This document shows, piece after piece, positions 8,301 to 13,210 of a stretch of DNA of 13,210 nt. The stretch is taken from NCBI RefSeq assembly GCF_000188695.1, contig NW_004754920.1, forward strand, positions 1,128,318 to 1,141,527, given 5' to 3'. Position 1 is the stretch's first letter. Each line of letters begins with the position of its first letter. The stretch is from Salpingoeca rosetta (lineage: Eukaryota; Opisthokonta; Choanoflagellata; Craspedida; Salpingoecidae). The notes beneath the pieces are model-generated. The model searched no databases and had not been told where the DNA came from. It saw nothing but the letters and a program-made list of their open reading frames with translations. The position numbers and the translations under genes were made by a program.

Positions 8301-11300
8301 TGCGCGCGTACACGGAGAAGCGGCTCGTGTTTGCACTGCTGTGGGCGCTGGTTGGCGACAGCAAGGGCACGGTGCGCTCTGAGTTTAGCGAGTGGGTGCG
8401 CGAGCAAGTGGCTGGCGGCATGGACCTGCCCCAGGGCGACATCATGGACTTCGAGGTGCAGCTGCCCGTGGGCACATGGCAGCCGTGGAAGGACAAGGTA
8501 CCGCGCATTGAGATTGACAACAAGAAAATCTCCGGCACGGACGTGGTCGTGCCCACCCTGGACACGGTGCGCCACGAGGACGTGCTGTACACGTGGCTCA
8601 AGGAGCACCTGCCGATTGTGTTGTGCGGCCCGCCGGGCTCCGGCAAGACCATGACGCTGTTCAGCGCGCTGCGCGCGCTGCCGCACTTTGAGGTGGCCGG
8701 TCTCAACTTCAGCAGCAGCACGACGCCCGAGCTGATTATGAAGACGTTTGAGCAGTACTGCGAGTACCGCAACACACCCAACGGGATTGTGCTTGCGCCC
8801 GCGCAGCTCAACAAGTGGCTGGTCATCTTCATGGACGAGTGCAACCTGCCCGCGCCAGACACGTACGAGACGGTGCGCGTGGTGACGTTTATCCGGCAGA
8901 TGGTGGAGCAGGGCGGCTTCTGGCGCACGGAGGACTTCAAGTGGGTGCGCCTCGACCGCATCCAGTTTGTTGGCGCGTGCAACCCGCCGACGGACCCTGG
9001 CCGCGTGCCGCTTGACCAGCGCCTGCTGTGCCACGTGCCCGTGGTGTACGTGGACTACCCCGGCGCGGAGTCCCTGCGCCAGATTTACGGCACGTTCAAC
9101 CGCGCCATGCTGGGCCTGCAGCCGAGCCTGAAGACGCACGCGGACGCGCTGACGGACGCCATGGTGGACTTTTTCACGCAGACGTCGCAGCGGTTCACGG
9201 CCGACATGCAGCCGCACTACATCTACTCCCCGCGTGAGATGACGCGCTGGGTGAAGGGCATTGCGGAGGCGATTGAGCCCCTGCCCTCGCTGGACCTGGA
9301 CGGGCTGGTGCGGCTGTGGGCGCACGAGGCGCTGCGGCTGTTCCAGGACCGCCTGGTCGGCGACGACGAGCGGCAGTGGACGGAGGAGCAGATTGACGCC
9401 GTTGCGCGCAAGCACTTTGCCGGGCTGAACCACGTGCAGGCGCTGCAGCGGCCCATCCTGTACAGCAACTGGCTCTCGCGCGACTACGTGCCCGTGGAGC
9501 AGGAGGAGCTGCGGGACTTTGTGCAGGCGCGCCTGAAGGTTTTTTACGAGGAAGAGCTTGACGCGCAGCTGGTGCTGTTTGACGAGGTGCTGGACCACGT
9601 GCTGCGCATCGACCGCGTGTTCCGCCAGAACCAGGGCCACATGCTGCTCATTGGCATGCCGGGCGCGGGCAAGACGACGCTTGCGCGGTTTGTGGCGTGG
9701 ATGAACGGCCTGAGCGTGTTCCAGGTGAAGGTGCACAAGAACTACGACGCGGAGGCGTTTGACGAGGACCTGCGGCACGTGCTGCGGCGCGCGGGCACGC
9801 TCGGCGAGAAGATTGTGTTTATCATGGACGAGGGCAACGTGATGGACACGGCGTTCCTGGAGCGCATGAACACGCTGCTGGCCAACGGCGAGGTGCCGGG
9901 CCTGTTTGAAGGGGACGAGTACACGACGCTGATGAACCAGTGCAAGGAGGGCGCGCAGCGGGACGGCCTGGTGCTGGAGGGCAACGACGAGCTCTACCGC
10001 TGGTTCTCGCTGCAGGTCATGAACAACCTGCACGTGGTCTTCACCATGAACCCGAGCGAGGGCGGGCTGCAGGAGCGCGCGTCCACCTCCCCCGCCCTCT
10101 TCAACCGCTGCGTGCTCAACTGGTTTGGCGACTGGTCCGACCACGCCGTGTACCAGGTTGGCTACGAGCTCACGGCGCAGGTGGACCTGGAGCGGCCGGG
10201 GTACCTTGCCCCGCCAACCCTGCCCGCGGTTGCGTACGACTGCCTGCCGTCGCCCATCGACCACCGCGCAGCCGTGATCAACGCGTGCGTGTACGTGCAC
10301 AAGTCGACGCGGCAGGCGGCGAGGCGGCTGCTGAAGCGGGAGGGCCGCAGCACGGTGATCACGCCGCGCCACTTTCTCGAGTTTGTGCAGCAGATTGTGC
10401 ACGTGTACAACGAGAAGCGCAGCAACCTTGAGGAGCAGCAGCTGCACCTGAACGTGGGGCTGGACAAGATTGAGCAGACGTTCAAGGCGGTGGAGCAGGA
10501 GCAGGCGAAGATGGCCGAGGAAGAGGTCAAGCTGCGCGAGATGAACGCGCGCGCCAACGACAAGATGAAGGAGGTGATGGTGAACCGGGAGAAGACGCAG
10601 GCCAAGCAGGACGAGTCTGCCAAGCTGGAGGCGGAGCTGGTACAGAAGCAGAAGCAGGTGCGGGAGAACAAGGCCGGCGTGGAGGCTGAGCTGGCCGAGG
10701 TGGAGCCCGCGGTGAGGGAGGCCAAGACGGCCGTGCAGGGCATTGAGAAGCGGCACCTGACGGAGCTCAAGGCGCTGGGCAACCCGCCGCAGGCCGTGAA
10801 GCTTGCGCTGGAGTCTGTGCTGTGCATGTTGGGGGAGGCCAACGCGGACTGGAAGTTTATCCGCAGCTACATCACGCGCGACGACTTTATCAGCTCCATC
10901 ATCAACTTCAACCCGGACAGCGTGACGCCCAGGATCCGCGACACGATGGAGAAGCGGTACCTGTCCAACCCAGACTACGACGTGGACAAGGCGTTTCGCG
11001 CGTCGCAGGCCGCGGGCCCGCTGGTCAAGTGGGCGCGGGCGATGGTTGGCTATGCGACGATGCTGCTGAAGATTGAGCCCCTGCGCAACGAGCTGCGCAG
11101 CCTGACGCAAGAGGCGGAGGCGATGGCGCAGCAGCACGAGGAGGTGCAGGTCCTGCTCAAGGAGCTTGAGGGCACGCTGGAGGCGCTCACGCTGGAGTAC
11201 AACGAGCTGCAGAAGGACATTGGGCGCACGGAGGAGCAGCTGCGCATCACCAAGTCCAAGGTAGAGCGCAGCATGAAGCTGCTGGAGAGCCTGAACGACG

Positions 11301-13096
11301 AGCGCGAGCGGTGGTCCAAGGGCAGCGAGGAGTTTACGCAGCAGATGGCCACCATTGCCGGCGACTCGCTGCTGGCCGGCGCGTTCCTGGCGTACGCGGG
11401 CTACTTTGACCAGACGTACCGCGCGTCGCTGTTCAAGCTGTGGCGGCGGTGCCTGGAGAACTCCGCCGTCAACTACAAGCGGGACCTGGCCATTCCAGAG
11501 TACCTGTCCACGCCCGACGAGCGGCTGGCGTGGCGCAGCAACGGCCTGCCGGACGACGAGCTGTGCACGGAGAACGCCATCATGCTCAAGCGCTCTGTGC
11601 GGTACCCACTTGTGATTGACCCGGCGGGCCAGGCGGTGGCGTTTATCCTGCAGCAATACGCGGACGTGAAGATCCAGCGGACGAGCTTCCTGGACAAGTC
11701 GTTCAAGAAGACGCTGGAGAGTGCGCTGCGGTTTGGCACGCCGCTGCTGGTGCAGGACGCGGAGGGCTACGACCCGCTGCTCAACCCCGTGCTCAACCAC
11801 GAGGTGCGCAAGACGGGCGGGCGCGTGCTGGTGTCGCTCGGGCAGGACGACGGCATTGACCTGTCGCCGGCGTTCCACATCATCCTGACCACGCGCAACT
11901 CCACGCACCAGTTCCCCGCAGACCTGTGCAGCCGCGTGACCATGGTCAACTTCACCGTGACGCGCGGGTCGCTGCAGTCGCAGTGCCTGAACCAGATGCT
12001 GCGGTCCGAGCGGCCGGACGTGGACGCCAAGCGCTCGGAGCAGCTCAAGCTGCAGGGGGCGTTTAGGGCGCAGCTGCGGCGCCTGGAGCGGGACCTGCTC
12101 AGCACGCTCAACGAGGTGGGCGGGTCGATTCTGGACGACGACAAGGTGCTGACGGCGCTGGAGACGCTGAAGCAGCAAGCGGCGGAGGTGGCGCAGAAGG
12201 TGCGGGAGAGCGACTCGGTCATGGCAGAGATCTCTGCGGTGACGGCGGAGTACCAGCCGCTGGCGCACAAGTGCAGCAACATCTACTTCACGCTGGAGCA
12301 GCTGCACGTGGTGCACTTTTTGTACCGCTACTCGCTGCAGTTTTTCCTCAACATCTTCCATGTGGTGCTGAACGAGAACGTGCACCTGACGGGGCTGGAC
12401 AACCCCGGGGAGCGGCTGCGCATCATCACAAAGGACCTGTTCCTCGCCGTGTACACGCGCGTGGCGCCGGGCCTGCTGCACGAGCACCGCATGTCGTTTG
12501 CCGTGACGCTGCTGCGCTTCTACCTGCAGGGCACGCGCGACGAGCTGCCGGAGGACGAGTTTTCGCACCTCTTCTCCAGCGCGGGGGCGCAGGTGGCCGG
12601 CGTCACCACCGCCTTTGACTTTTTGCTGTCGGAGACGATTCGCACGCCGCAGGCGCTGGCCGCGGAGCACCTGAGCAAGTCGCTGCCCAACGCGTTTGCG
12701 TCGCTGCTGCAGGACATCCGCAACAACGAGGCCGCGTTTGTGGAGTGGATCAACTCGCCCTACCCGGAGCTGGACCGCCCCGAGTACATGTCGTACACGG
12801 AGGGCGTGAGCGACACGGTGCAGGCGTTCCGCCACCTGCTGCTGCTGCGGGCGCTGCGGCCTGACCGCGTGCTGGCCATGTGCCACGAGCTTGTGGTGGG
12901 CGTGTTTGGTGGCTCCTTTGCCAGCAGCGCGGCGGAGGCGGCTGAGCTGCTTGTGAACAGCGTGCTCAAGGAGGTTGACTGCCGCACGCCCCTGCTGCTG
13001 TGCGGTGTGCGCGGGTTTGATGCCTCGTCGAAGGTGCGGGACCTCGCCCTCACGCAGGGCCGCGTCCTGTCCGAGGTGGCCATCGGCTCTGAGGAG
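235..13096 (+). CDS. DYNC1H1: Cytoplasmic dynein-1 heavy chain, partial, seven exons
   Basis: Motor subunit of cytoplasmic dynein-1, the ATP-driven motor that moves cargo toward microtubule minus ends. The coding sequence joins 235-504, 761-945, 1158-1368, 1648-4306, 4588-4934, 5388-7842 and 8087-13096. This gives 11,137 bases, or 3,713 codons counting the split first codon, with no internal stop. Order in the fragment: tail, linker, AAA1 (P-loop GPAGTGKT, fragment residue ~1556), AAA2 (GPSGSGKS, ~1865), AAA3 (GPPGSGKT, ~2224), AAA4 (GMPGAGKT, ~2566), stalk and microtubule-binding domain (~2820-3090), AAA5, start of AAA6. Near-identity to animal dynein-1 along the whole length, including tail and linker, argues for dynein-1 rather than dynein-2 or an axonemal heavy chain; this comparison is from memory. 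Both ends are missing because of the window, not because the gene is broken. The exact symbol used in this organism is unknown. Confidence 0.97.
519..610 (+). repeat. TG-rich imperfect microsatellite
   Basis: TG repeat with scattered GCGCC, TT and CC interruptions, beginning about 15 bases after the intron 1 donor. Confidence 0.9.
623..670 (+). repeat. Four imperfect 12-base tandem repeats
   Basis: Units at 623-634, 635-646, 647-658 and 659-670 follow the pattern G-(C/T)-CTGCAC-(C/T)-CG-T or CT with one to three differences each. They lie inside intron 1 just downstream of the TG tract. Confidence 0.8.
761..945 (+). CDS. DYNC1H1: Dynein heavy chain exon b: N-terminal tail
   Basis: Joined to the previous exon, its first base completes a serine codon and the protein reads [22 protein letters not shown], which matches the tail region of dynein-1 where an aromatic-x-D/E-F motif follows LMH. 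It continues to [17 protein letters not shown], equivalent to the R-x-N-P-A-H-x-x-L-Q motif. The acceptor is CCAG at 757-760 after a C-rich pyrimidine tract, and the donor is GTACGT at 946. It ends with one base of an arginine codon (phase 1). Confidence 0.92.
946..1157 (+). other. Intron 2, GT-AG, 212 bases, phase 1
   Basis: Donor GTACGT, acceptor GCAG. A short CA tract (about 953-970) follows the donor, loose TG-rich DNA lies around 1031-1060, and a C/T-rich tract at about 1096-1145 precedes the acceptor. It has the least repeat of all the introns here. Confidence 0.9.
1158..1368 (+). CDS. DYNC1H1: Dynein heavy chain exon c: N-terminal tail
   Basis: The split codon across the junction gives arginine, and the protein reads [19 protein letters not shown], a highly conserved dynein-1 tail motif. 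It goes on through a less conserved linker to [20 protein letters not shown], matching the segment before the R-Y-D-E-R-I motif in animals. The acceptor is GCAG ending at 1157 and the donor is GTCAGT at 1369. The exon ends with two bases of an alanine codon (phase 2). The reading frame stays open through the next intron, so a gene finder could wrongly fuse this exon with the next one. Confidence 0.9.
1369..1647 (+). other. Intron 3, GT-AG, 279 bases, phase 2, no stop in frame
   Basis: Donor GTCAGT, acceptor TCAG. It holds a long TG tract (about 1398-1530), a run of 12 T at 1543-1554 followed by GCGCGCGC, and a C/T-rich end. Its length is exactly 93 codons and it has no stop in the gene's frame, so reading through would insert a Cys/Val-rich peptide. 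That peptide has no match to dynein, and removing the intron gives the normal L-Q-A-Y-H-D-R-I junction. Confidence 0.9.
1398..1530 (+). repeat. Composite TG repeat broken by CACC units
   Basis: TG runs are separated by short ACATC and CACC interruptions at about 1430-1435, 1460-1464, 1490-1494 and 1512-1516. This gives a higher-order pattern of roughly 22-30 bases built on TG and CACCTG. Confidence 0.85.
1648..4306 (+). CDS. DYNC1H1: Dynein heavy chain exon d: tail and start of linker
   Basis: Encodes 886 whole residues from [12 protein letters not shown] to VMGQAQ. Conserved tail blocks visible in order: [93 protein letters not shown]. The C-terminal part (from about 3540) enters the linker region with [20 protein letters not shown], then [32 protein letters not shown] and [14 protein letters not shown]. 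The linker is the mechanical lever that lies over the AAA ring. The acceptor TCAG ends at 1647, the donor is GTTGGT at 4307 (a weak match after GT), and the exon ends in phase 0. A short region around 2760-3010 differs most from animal proteins and looks like an ordinary variable loop. Confidence 0.94.
4327..4365 (+). repeat. (GGT)13-like trinucleotide repeat
   Basis: Uninterrupted GTG/GGT repeat about 20 bases downstream of the intron 4 donor. On the other strand it would read as poly-His, which is a shadow, not a gene. Confidence 0.9.
4508..4576 (+). repeat. (CA)n microsatellite next to an acceptor
   Basis: Pure (CA)28 at 4521-4576, preceded by a shorter CA run with one AA interruption. 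It directly precedes the ATGTACGATAG acceptor segment of intron 4. Confidence 0.95.
4588..4934 (+). CDS. DYNC1H1: Dynein heavy chain exon e: linker
   Basis: Encodes 115 residues of the linker. The junction reads [18 protein letters not shown], which matches animal dynein-1 exactly across the splice. Also present are [42 protein letters not shown] and [14 protein letters not shown] (4870-4911), the last being one of the most conserved linker signatures of all dynein heavy chains. The acceptor is ATAG ending at 4587 and the donor is GTGAGA at 4935; the exon ends with two bases of a threonine codon (phase 2). A shorter reading from the ATG at 4594 is only a fragment of this exon. Confidence 0.95.
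4935..5387 (+). other. Intron 5, GT-AG, 453 bases, phase 2
   Basis: Donor GTGAGA, acceptor ACAG. It holds a GT-rich stretch (about 4949-5035), a non-repetitive middle (about 5036-5200), a long CA microsatellite (5205-5309), T-rich runs (5313-5336) and a C-run (about 5356-5374) before the acceptor. A stop codon (TGA at 4936) occurs at once in the gene's frame, so it must be removed. CTTAAC at 5195-5200 is a candidate branch site just upstream of the CA tract, but I cannot confirm it. I see no gene or RNA inside. Confidence 0.92.
5205..5309 (+). repeat. Long (CA)n microsatellite, about 105 bases
   Basis: Pure CA from 5205 to 5295, one G at 5296 (TpG-free), then CA again to 5309. This is the longest dinucleotide tract in the window and a likely site of length variation and assembly error. 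Confidence 0.97.
5388..7842 (+). CDS. DYNC1H1: Dynein heavy chain exon f: linker end, AAA1, AAA2
   Basis: Encodes 818 residues. The junction reads [16 protein letters not shown], as in dynein-1. The linker ends around 6150 ([15 protein letters not shown]). AAA1, the main ATPase site, and most of AAA2 follow. The block [20 protein letters not shown] near the start is essentially unchanged from animals. The acceptor is ACAG ending at 5387 after T-rich and C-rich runs, and the donor is GTACGC at 7843 (phase 0). The loop before the exon end ([16 protein letters not shown]) is shorter than in animals, where a long charged insert sits at this place (from memory). Confidence 0.96.
6256..7110 (+). 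other. AAA1 module, main ATP hydrolysis site
   Basis: Begins near [21 protein letters not shown]. The Walker A loop GPAGTGKT is at 6379-6402 and is followed by [20 protein letters not shown]. Walker B CFDEFNR has its Asp-Glu pair at 6535-6540. The sensor region [20 protein letters not shown] follows near 6694-6756. These are the invariant residues of the hydrolysing site that powers dynein movement. A charged, Q/E/G-rich loop (about 6990-7030) interrupts the helical end of the module, as in animal proteins. Confidence 0.95.
7843..8086 (+). other. Intron 6, GT-AG, 244 bases, phase 0
   Basis: Donor GTACGC, acceptor GCAG. A purine-rich stretch with five runs of three or more G lies at 7849-7893, a mixed middle at 7894-7954, (TCAC)12 at 7955-8002, and an A/C-rich pyrimidine-containing tail with C-runs before the acceptor. 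Removing it gives MLE-IQQ, the family sequence. Confidence 0.92.
7955..8002 (+). repeat. (TCAC)12 tetranucleotide repeat
   Basis: Twelve perfect TCAC units inside intron 6, about 85 bases upstream of the acceptor. Confidence 0.97.
8087..13096 (+). CDS. DYNC1H1: Dynein heavy chain exon g: AAA2 end to AAA6 start
   Basis: A single 5,010-base exon encoding 1,670 residues without a stop. The junction reads [18 protein letters not shown], equivalent to the M-L-Q-I-Q motif of animals. It carries the last helices of AAA2 ([25 protein letters not shown]), all of AAA3 and AAA4, the stalk, AAA5, and the first residues of AAA6 ([20 protein letters not shown]). The acceptor is GCAG ending at 8086. The donor is taken as GTAACG at 13097, right after EVAIGSEE. 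The frame stays open beyond that donor into the TG repeat to the end of the window, so the 3' boundary depends on the conserved protein ending, not on a stop codon. Confidence 0.93.
8530..9400 (+). other. AAA3 module, regulatory ATPase site
   Basis: Preceded by [20 protein letters not shown]. Walker A GPPGSGKT is at 8627-8650, Walker [11 protein letters not shown] has Asp-Glu at 8834-8839, and the sensor-like [11 protein letters not shown] is at 8972-9004. Both catalytic signatures are intact, so AAA3 should be able to bind and hydrolyse ATP and gate the motor as known for cytoplasmic dynein. The residue after the Walker B pair is Cys where animals have Ile. Confidence 0.92.
9540..10390 (+). 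other. AAA4 module
   Basis: Starts near [20 protein letters not shown]. Walker A GMPGAGKT is at 9653-9676 (animals usually have G-V-S-G-A-G-K-T), followed by [20 protein letters not shown]. Walker B reads [10 protein letters not shown] with Asp-Glu at 9827-9832. Then come [32 protein letters not shown] and [16 protein letters not shown], all typical of dynein AAA4. Nucleotide binding is likely retained. Confidence 0.92.
10400..11350 (+). other. Stalk coiled coil with microtubule-binding tip
   Basis: The first helix (CC1) starts around 10411 with [20 protein letters not shown] and runs as an E/K/Q/A-rich coiled coil to about 10780. The microtubule-binding domain opens at the conserved Asn-Pro-Pro (10781-10789) and includes [37 protein letters not shown] and [14 protein letters not shown]. 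The returning helix (CC2) begins at about 11074 with [11 protein letters not shown] and continues to about 11320. The length and the absence of an insert in the tip match cytoplasmic dynein; some axonemal heavy chains carry an extra flap here (family knowledge). Confidence 0.92.
11330..12290 (+). other. AAA5 module and buttress helices
   Basis: Marked by [99 protein letters not shown] and [10 protein letters not shown]. There is no P-loop, as expected, since AAA5 does not bind nucleotide in the known family. The helical segment from [20 protein letters not shown] to about 12260 corresponds to the buttress (strut) coiled coil that contacts the stalk. The edges are approximate. Confidence 0.88.
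12300..13096 (+). other. AAA5-AAA6 connector and start of AAA6
   Basis: The segment contains [40 protein letters not shown] and [20 protein letters not shown]. The AAA6 large domain begins around 12980 with [20 protein letters not shown] and the exon stops after EVAIGSEE. The middle part (about 12535-12780) is the least conserved portion of the motor half and matches animals only loosely. The rest of AAA6 and the C-terminal domain lie beyond the window. Confidence 0.85.
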
Positions 13097-13137
13097 GTAA
13101 CGGTTTCAGTTTGGGTCGGGGGATGTAAATGCTTGTG

Positions 13138-13207
<70 letters not shown>

Positions 13208-13210
13208 TGG
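13097..13210 (+). other. Start of intron 7 (partial)
   Basis: Donor GTAACG right after the conserved EVAIGSEE, in phase 0. A 40-base unique stretch precedes a long TG microsatellite that continues almost to the window edge. The acceptor is not in the window. Confidence 0.85.
13139..13206 (+). repeat. (TG)34 microsatellite
   Basis: Perfect TG repeat of 68 bases about 42 bases after the donor of intron 7. It has no stop in any frame, so the upstream reading frame stays open through it. Confidence 0.97.

Larger units (their letters stand above)
7150..8330 (+). other. AAA2 module, nucleotide-binding
   Basis: Walker A GPSGSGKS is at 7306-7329. The Walker B region reads [13 protein letters not shown] (from 7540), with Asp where a catalytic Glu would be expected; this is the usual state in dynein AAA2, which is thought to bind but not hydrolyse ATP. 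The [14 protein letters not shown] motif (Arg codon at 7708-7710) would supply the arginine contact to the neighbouring site. The module is interrupted by the intron at 7843-8086; its last helices are in exon g. The C-terminal boundary is approximate. Confidence 0.9.

Noticed and set aside
8027..12886. A 1,619-codon open frame on the minus strand opposite the longest exon
   Set aside because: It is an antisense shadow. The sense strand uses mostly G/C-ending codons and almost never CTA, TTA or TCA in the matching register, so the opposite strand lacks stops. Its product is a low-complexity Leu/Arg/His/Val/Gln-rich string with no recognisable domain.

Overview
This window is a GC-rich stretch of a eukaryotic nuclear genome and holds one gene on the + strand: the middle part of a cytoplasmic dynein-1 heavy chain (DYNC1H1/DHC1 family). 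The gene is interrupted by spliceosomal introns and runs off both ends. Seven exons join in frame into 3,713 codons. They start in the N-terminal tail (near residue 350 of the human protein, from memory of the family) and stop a few dozen residues into AAA6. The first ~350 residues and roughly the last 600 (rest of AAA6 and the C-terminal domain) lie outside.

Layout: 1-234 is the end of an upstream intron, rich in CA. Exons at 235-504, 761-945, 1158-1368 and 1648-4306 encode the tail and the start of the linker. Exons 4588-4934 and 5388-7842 encode the rest of the linker, AAA1 and most of AAA2. One 5,010-base exon (8087-13096) encodes the end of AAA2, AAA3, AAA4, the stalk with its microtubule-binding tip, AAA5 and the start of AAA6. 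From 13097 to the end is the start of another intron. All complete introns are GT-AG, 212-453 bases long, with phases 2, 1, 2, 0, 2, 0 in order. Every junction was placed by joining reading frames so that the protein matches the conserved dynein sequence without gaps. The ATP-binding loops of AAA1 to AAA4 and their acidic Walker B residues are all present, so this looks like a working gene, not a pseudogene.

Almost all non-coding sequence is simple repeat: (TG)n, (CA)n, (GGT)n, (TCAC)n and runs of C or T. The repeats are not randomly oriented. TG-rich tracts tend to follow the donor site and CA-rich tracts tend to precede the acceptor, most clearly in the introns at 4307-4587 and 4935-5387. 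This is the most interesting signal here, because the two tracts could pair in the pre-mRNA and bring the splice sites together.

Organism: short repeat-filled introns, long exons, strongly G/C-ending codons and a very conserved dynein-1 suggest a GC-rich unicellular eukaryote. A choanoflagellate or a similar protist is plausible, but the sequence alone does not decide it. I see no promoter, polyadenylation site, RNA gene, transposon, CRISPR array or bacterial feature, and no sign of a previously undescribed multi-gene system.
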